DNA of 8,341 bases from Bacteroidaceae bacterium (GTDB taxonomy: Bacteria; Bacteroidota; Bacteroidia; Bacteroidales; Bacteroidaceae): the NCBI GenBank assembly GCA_900768625.1, contig CAAGDO010000157.1:1-8341 (forward strand). Direction: 5' to 3'. Below, piece after piece: positions 6,458 to 8,341 of this stretch. The first letter of the stretch is position 1. Every line of letters starts with the position of its first letter. Below the pieces are notes generated by a model, which was not told the DNA's origin, ran no database searches, and was given only the letters and a program-made list of their open reading frames with translations. The translations under genes were made by a program, and so were the position numbers.

Positions 6458-6465
6458 CCCCCCCC
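6458..6465. repeat. Eight-base poly-C (poly-G on the minus strand) in the barrel promoter
   Basis: Eight consecutive C bases are followed by A and seven T bases (6467-6473). On the minus strand the G-run begins 26 bases upstream of the -7 box, just beyond where the -33 element should be. Runs of this length can change by slippage, so promoter strength could vary, but at eight bases the rate may be low. Confidence 0.6.
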
Positions 6466-6586
6466 ATTTTTTTGTCGCTGACGATAAAAATAGCACATGG
6501 GAAGGGGCGTGGATATCCCTGAAGATGGTTTGCCCTTACAGTGCAGTTCTGTATTTGTTGACACCTTCATATTGTTTACGCAGAAA

Positions 6587-8341
6587 TTAGGAAGTGAGCA
6601 GAACTTCTAACAATTCATTGGCAAGTTTGTTGTCTACCACTTTTATCACATTGTCCTCTTCTGTTGCATAGCCAAGAATATTTATAGCGCCATACCATAC
6701 GATGTCTTTGTCTATGATAGTTGTGCACAGTTTTACTTCTGGCAATATTCTTACAGACAATCCTCTTTGCAAAAGGTATTCTGTTTCTGGGTTACTTGCA
6801 GTCGTGATAATGAGAACTTCGATTCCAATATGAGCCAACTCTCTCAACTGATTGACCAAAACATTACGCTCTACCCTATATAACTTGGGGGAAGAAACAA
6901 CGACAGAGTGCTTAGCATCTCCTATACTTGAAGAGTAAGGACGGAAAAATGTTTTGCCATTGAATATCTGCTCCTCACTAACAGGTATGCCTATATCTTT
7001 CATATCGTCAAACAATGTGGGTGAATGTCGGGAAATGATTTCATATCCAATGGAAGCGTAACCCTTCAGTCGCTTCTTGTACATATTGTCGCATACAGGC
7101 TCGTGAATGTCAATGTAATCATAGATGCGCACATCTTTCTTTTCTTTGTTTTCACGGTGCAGGCGGCCCGCATATTGGGCAACAAGACCTTTCCATGAAA
7201 TAGGAAGGGCAAGGAAAAGAGTGTCAAGGCGAGGATAGTCAAAACCTTCGCCTACATATTTTCCTGTGGCGACTATCGCCAAAGGTTCTTCTCTGGAAAT
7301 CTCTTGCAAGTGTTGCTGCATCTCCCGTTTTTCTTTCGTGCTTCCTGTCCCTGTCAATGTGATAACATTCTTCACTTTATCCCTCAATTTTTCGGCTAAT
7401 ATAGTGACATGAGCAGTTCTGTTGGTCAGAATGATTGGCGTTCTTCCGGCTTCAACAGCCTTACACACATCTTCTGCTATGAGCGTATTGCGTATCTCGT
7501 CTTCTGAAAGCAACTGATACAATGTCGTTATAGACTGTTTGTCATCAGTAATGGAACGGTATGATGTGAATCGCGGAATGAGATACCTCTCAAATGATTG
7601 TTTCGCTATCTGACTTTTAGCATCAGCAGAGAAACGAATGGGACCACATTGCATGAAAATGATAGGCTGATGTCCATCCTTGCGGATAGGGGTTGCCGTC
7701 AGGCCATAAACTGCATGTGCTTTTATGCTCTTCAGCACATTCTCAAATGTTACAGACGACACATGGTGACATTCGTCTACTATTACCATTCCGTAATTTT
7801 CAACAAAAGGCTTTACGCTATCGCCATCAAGACATGACTGGATGAGCGCAATATCAACAATACCGTGGAGTGAGTTACCTGTAGAGTCGAGACAACCTAT
7901 CGCAGAGAATTTCTTGCGACGGCCACGTTTCTTCGGCACCGGAGGTTCAACATAGTCAATGTTCAAAAACTCCGTCAGGCGTTCATGCCATTGGGCAAGT
8001 AATGCCTTCGAATGAACAAGAATAAGTGTACTCACCTTTTTTCGTGCAATAATTGAGGCCGCTGTAACTGTTTTCCCAAATGCCGTAGTAGCGTGAAGCA
8101 CGCCATTACTGTGCATTAGCAATGCGTTGATAGCTGCCAGTTGTTCTTCTCGTTCTTTACCTTGAAAAGAAACAGATATAGGCGTACCATAGTTTGTCTC
8201 GTCAACAATATTATACTTTACTCCATTCTCATTGAGGAAAGAAAGAATTGCATCTTCGCAACCGCGAGGCATGGCGAGATAGTCGTCTGTGATGTCAAAA
8301 CACGAGATAATGCGAGGTGTGGAATATGTGGAAAGTCGCAG
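6587..8341 (-). CDS. Superfamily II DEAD/DEAH-like helicase with degenerate PLD tail, partial (5' end off window)
   Basis: The frame has no stop from 8341 down to TAA at 6587-6589, giving 584 residues. The first Met (8270-8272) is unlikely to be the start, because the 23 codons before it (ending TDDYLA) read smoothly into MPRG as in related longer proteins. Numbering from that Met, helicase motifs are: Walker A TAFGKT (63-68), Ia ILVHSKALLAQW (84-95), a basic KKRGRRKK insert (114-121), II DECHH (166-170), III GLTATP (190-195), V GEGFDYP (341-347) and VI QYAGRLHR (366-373). Residues about 445-555 form a phospholipase-D-like domain. It retains an ID-x6-G-x-x-N signature (D521, G528, N531), but the catalytic His/Lys are absent (KLCTT precedes IID), so nuclease activity there is doubtful. 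The protein resembles the C-terminal part of proteins named for 'TOTE conflict systems', which carry an archaeo-eukaryotic primase domain upstream; that part would lie outside the window. It is AT-rich (35% GC in 6601-6660 by hand count), which suggests a transferred gene. Confidence 0.85.
   Translation of the reverse strand: MRLSTYSTPRIISCFDITDDYLAMPRGCEDAILSFLNENGVKYNIVDETNYGTPISVSFQGKEREEQLAAINALLMHSNGVLHATTAFGKTVTAASIIARKKVSTLILVHSKALLAQWHERLTEFLNIDYVEPPVPKKRGRRKKFSAIGCLDSTGNSLHGIVDIALIQSCLDGDSVKPFVENYGMVIVDECHHVSSVTFENVLKSIKAHAVYGLTATPIRKDGHQPIIFMQCGPIRFSADAKSQIAKQSFERYLIPRFTSYRSITDDKQSITTLYQLLSEDEIRNTLIAEDVCKAVEAGRTPIILTNRTAHVTILAEKLRDKVKNVITLTGTGSTKEKREMQQHLQEISREEPLAIVATGKYVGEGFDYPRLDTLFLALPISWKGLVAQYAGRLHRENKEKKDVRIYDYIDIHEPVCDNMYKKRLKGYASIGYEIISRHSPTLFDDMKDIGIPVSEEQIFNGKTFFRPYSSSIGDAKHSVVVSSPKLYRVERNVLVNQLRELAHIGIEVLIITTASNPETEYLLQRGLSVRILPEVKLCTTIIDKDIVWYGAINILGYATEEDNVIKVVDNKLANELLEVLLTS

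Noticed and set aside
6490..6540. AAGGGGC...GCCCTT as a terminator for the helicase gene
   Set aside because: The pairing is short and imperfect, with a long loop and no U-run on the minus strand.

Overview
The window looks like a chromosomal segment of a Bacteroidota bacterium, probably of the Prevotella/Bacteroides type. The reasons are a Bacteroides-type promoter (TTTG, 20 bases, TATTTTTG) ahead of the first gene and a TATCTTTG -7 box ahead of the third; a lipoprotein with a C-terminal Fib_succ_major (FISUMP) domain; a large outer-membrane beta-barrel protein with a carboxypeptidase-regulatory-like N-terminus; and a DUF1016/YhcG-type PD-(D/E)XK nuclease. The genus is an inference.

Layout. 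Bases 1-158 hold a palindromic element (E1). Bases 288-1670 (+) encode the FISUMP lipoprotein. Bases 1667-1854 hold a second nested palindrome (E2) bounded by a perfect 13-bp inverted repeat, and 1861-2053 a third (E3), which is about 93% identical to E1 where they overlap. The DUF1016 nuclease (1993-3285, +) begins inside or just after E3. It is followed by a 66-bp decayed copy of the 3' end of a FISUMP gene (3329-3394) and a perfect 16-bp hairpin (3402-3434) that separates it from the convergent outer-membrane barrel gene (3467-6388, -). Further right, on the minus strand, is the C-terminal part of a superfamily II helicase with a degenerate phospholipase-D-like tail (6587-8341). Its frame is open to the window edge, so its N-terminus is missing. 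The 198 bases between the last two genes hold the barrel gene's promoter and an eight-base poly-C run; I see nothing else convincing there.

How the parts may work together. The left 3.4 kb reads as a plastic accessory block. Three related palindromes and a gene-end remnant surround a nuclease whose middle is built of diverged repeats, and gene 1 lies between two long direct repeats (E1 and E3). The barrel protein is an ordinary-looking surface or transport gene. The helicase is AT-rich compared with it and resembles the helicase half of the large 'TOTE conflict system' proteins, a proposed defence class. No operon linking these genes is visible. The most unusual signal is the association of palindromic, RNA-foldable elements with the DUF1016 nuclease gene, which recalls REP sequences with their RAYT transposases but involves a different enzyme family.
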